A stretch of 64,000 nt of DNA from the NCBI RefSeq assembly GCF_030936135.1, contig NW_026777121.1:186001-250000 (forward strand), in the 5' to 3' direction. The notes under the pieces were generated by a model. That model did no database searches and was not told the origin of the DNA. It saw nothing but the letters and a program-made list of their open reading frames with translations. The stretch comes from Gavia stellata (taxonomy: Eukaryota; Chordata; Aves; Gaviiformes; Gaviidae). The position numbers and the translations under genes were made by a program. Shown in pieces: positions 61,484-64,000 of this stretch (the stretch's first letter is position 1; the number at the start of each line of letters is the position of its first letter).

Positions 61484-62110
61484 CGTTACAAGGACTGAGC
61501 AATTTGGCAGAAAATAAACCCCCGTGCGTTCCAGCTTGTCCTCAGATATCAGAGGGGCTGGGGGCGGCTAGGCTTAGATTCTGGGTGGTGCCCATTTCCT
61601 GTATTACAAGTCCGATCGTGTTCTATATAAACATATACACACACACACACACAGTCATATATAGATAGATAGATATAATCTTAACGATTACGGATGCACT
61701 TGTAACTCCATACACTTTCAGTCTAGCCACGTTGCATGAACTAGCACGGCCACCCTTAAGGAATTTAACTGCGTTCAATGAGAACTCTTACTGCCCACAA
61801 AGGTGGTACAGATAGTTTGAATATGAGTAATACAGCCTGGCTACAAGCGCGCTAGATCACAAAACACGTGGTATAGCCAAGTGTTAGTATGCGAAAGATA
61901 GCCACCTACAAGCGCATTAAATCACAAAACAACTCTACAGAGGTTGCCAAATCTCCCGGGGGGGGACACACTTGGTATAGCCAAGTGTCCAAATCTTACT
62001 CAGAGGCATCCCTCTGGGGGGGAAGAGAGGTTCAGCCCGTCGACTGATCCCAGATGTCAGAGCAGGTCTGCGATGGTATCTTCCCTAACATCCCTCCTCT
62101 CTTAAGCTTA
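61484..62110 (-). mobile_element. LTR-like element, inverted, inside minisatellite (copy 3)
   Basis: As at 33765-34388, with a longer CA run (61633-61652) and the same deletion junction (TCTTAAGCTTAAGCACC). Confidence 0.6.
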
Positions 62111-63955
62111 AGCACCAGGGTGGAGCGCTCCCAAAACAATACCAAACACTGCAGGAGTCCCACCAAAAAAAAGATGCAGGAATCCCCCAAAAAGGTAACG
62201 GTGACCAGCTCCCAAAACCCAAAATGGTGAGGCACTCCTGCGGGGCAGCAGGCTGAGGCACTCCAGAAACCCCGGCTTTTGTAATGTTCCAAAAACCAGC
62301 AAAGCCCTAAAGGGCTCCAGAAAACAAAACAGTGAACCCTTCAAACAAGCCCCATGGTGCAGAGTCCCAAAAAAGTACCGGGCTGGAGAGCTTCAAAACA
62401 GACCCAGGGTGCAGGACTCCACAAAATACACCAAACAGTTCGGAAACTGCCCCCAAAGGGTGCAGGAGTCCCCCAGAAAAACACCAAACGGTGCAGGACT
62501 CCCCCAGAAAGATAAGTGAATGATTCCCAAAAAACAAATCGTCAGGCACTCCTGCCGGGTGGCGCGGTGAGGCACTCCAAACATCCCGGGTTTTGTAATA
62601 TTCCAAAACATAGCAAAACCATAGAAGGCTCCAAAACCCAAAATGGTAAAGTCCTCCAAACAAGCCTCAGGGGGCAGAGCTCCAAAAAGGACCGGCTTGG
62701 AGAGCTCCAAAAAAGCCCCAGGCTGCAGGACTCCCAAAAAACCCACCAAACTGTGCAGAATTTCCCCCAAAATAACCTTAAAATGGTACACTACTCCCTC
62801 CAAAAAAACACCAAACGCTGCAAGACTCCTCCAGAAAATACTAACTGGGAATGGCTCTGAAAAACCAAATGGCGAGGCACTCCTCCAGGGCGGCGTTGTG
62901 AAGGCCTTCAGAAATCTTGGGTCCTGCAATATTCCAAAAAATAACAAAACCGCAAAAGGCCGCCGAAAAACAAAACTGTGAAGCACTCCAAACAAGCCCC
63001 AGGGTGCAGAGCCCCCAGACACACAGAGGGTGCAGGACTCCCCAAAAGAATACCAAATGGTGAACAGCTCCCAAAACACCAAATGGGGATGCACTCCTCC
63101 GGGGCAGCGCAGGGAGGTGAAGCACTCCAAAAAATCCCGGGTTTGGTAAAATTTCAAAAAATAGCAAAACTGTAAAGGGCTCCCCCCAAAACAAATAAAA
63201 TGGTGAAGCCCTTGAAAAAAGCCCCAGTGTGCAGGGCTCCCCCCTAAAAAAAACCCAAATTGTGAAGGACTCCCAAAAGCCCCAAACTGTGAAGGACGCC
63301 CAAAAAAACAAATGGTGATGCAGTCCTCCAGGACGGCGCGGTGAAGCACTCCAAAAAATGCCAGGTCTCCTACTATTCCATAGAATAGCAAAACTGTAAA
63401 GGGTTCCCAAAATACAAAATGGTGAAGCCCTCCAAACAAGCCACAGGGCGCAGAGCTCCAAAAAACCACCGGGTTGGACTGCTCCCAAAAAGCCCCAGGG
63501 TGGAGAGCTCCAAACACCACTACGAGGGAGGACTCTGAAAAAGCCCAGGATGGAGCACTCTTAAAAAGCACCGGGGTTAAGCGCTCCAAAATATCCAACT
63601 GGTGAAGCAAACCAAAAAAGCCCCGCAAAGAGGGCTCCCAAAAAGCCAAACAGTGACAGACTCCCAGAAAAACCAAATGGTGAAGCACTCCTCTGGGGTG
63701 GCGCAGTGATGCACTCCAGAAATGCCGGGTCCTGTAGCATTCCAGAAAATAGTGAAACCATAAAGGGCTTCCAAAAAAACGAAATGGTGAAGCATTCCAA
63801 AAAAGCCCCGGGGTGCAGAGCTCCAAAACACCCAAGTGATGGAGCGCTCCCAAAAAGCCCCATGGTGAAGCGCTCCCAAAAAGCCCCCAACAGAAAGCTC
63901 CAAAAGCGCCACACAGTGCAGGACTGCGAGAAAAGCCCCACGGTGCAGTAAAGCA
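62111..63955. repeat. AT/GC-alternating minisatellite, copy 3 part II
   Basis: Essentially identical to 34389-36233, including the 525-codon minus-strand frame (62393-63970). The window ends shortly after. Confidence 0.85.
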
Positions 63956-64000
63956 CTCCTCCAGAGCCATATGCTGATGTGCTCCTCACATGCTTCAAAA

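Overview
This window is vertebrate, almost certainly bird, nuclear DNA. The evidence is a nearly full-length avian-type CR1 LINE (8.9-12.4 kb) ending in the CR1 3' tail, several shorter CR1 relics, avian-style LTR retroelements, and split exons with GT/AG splice sites from genes I recognise (E2F3, CDKAL1, an acrosin-like protease). No bacterial genes, operons, CRISPR arrays or tRNA/rRNA genes were seen. The density of LTRs, multi-copy blocks and broken gene pieces would suit a W chromosome, a germline-restricted chromosome or an unplaced repeat-rich scaffold; that placement is inference.

Layout. The window is a patchwork of repeated blocks separated by low-copy islands. The repeated unit holds, in + strand order: an acrosin 3' flank, acrosin-like exons 5-4-3 on the minus strand, an AT/GC-alternating minisatellite, an LTR-like element with a dinucleotide run, more minisatellite, a degenerate tandem repeat, and a truncated retrovirus ending in a roughly 0.93 kb LTR. 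Copy 1 is 14.88-26.38 kb, copy 2 is 30.49-42.51 kb, and copy 3 starts at 58.34 kb and runs off the end. A second duplicated block (1-2.09 kb and 54.47-56.57 kb) carries an LTR plus the acrosin 3' flank; a third (51.5-52.9 and 56.5-57.9 kb) carries acrosin exons 1 and 2.

The low-copy islands are: 3.56-12.74 kb, with E2F3 exons 2 and 3 (minus) and the CR1; 26.38-30.49 kb, with an unrecognised exon-like ORF; and 42.51-51.50 kb, the 5' part of CDKAL1 (exons 2 and 3, a candidate 5'UTR exon and a CpG island, all minus). E2F3 and CDKAL1 are neighbours in vertebrate genomes, so these islands probably came from that locus, but their order here is not the usual one.

Function. None of the acrosin-like copies can encode an active protease as they stand: copy 1 has lost the catalytic serine, copies 2 and 3 the catalytic aspartate, and both exon-2 copies are frameshifted with a damaged splice donor. 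E2F3 exon 3 has changes in invariant DNA-binding residues. CDKAL1 exons 2 and 3 look intact. The most informative signal is the mosaic relationship among the three copies: a solo LTR with a target-site duplication is shared by copies 1 and 2 with an empty site in copy 3, whereas a roughly 0.6 kb deletion and many SNPs are shared by copies 2 and 3. This points to gene conversion or recombination between copies.
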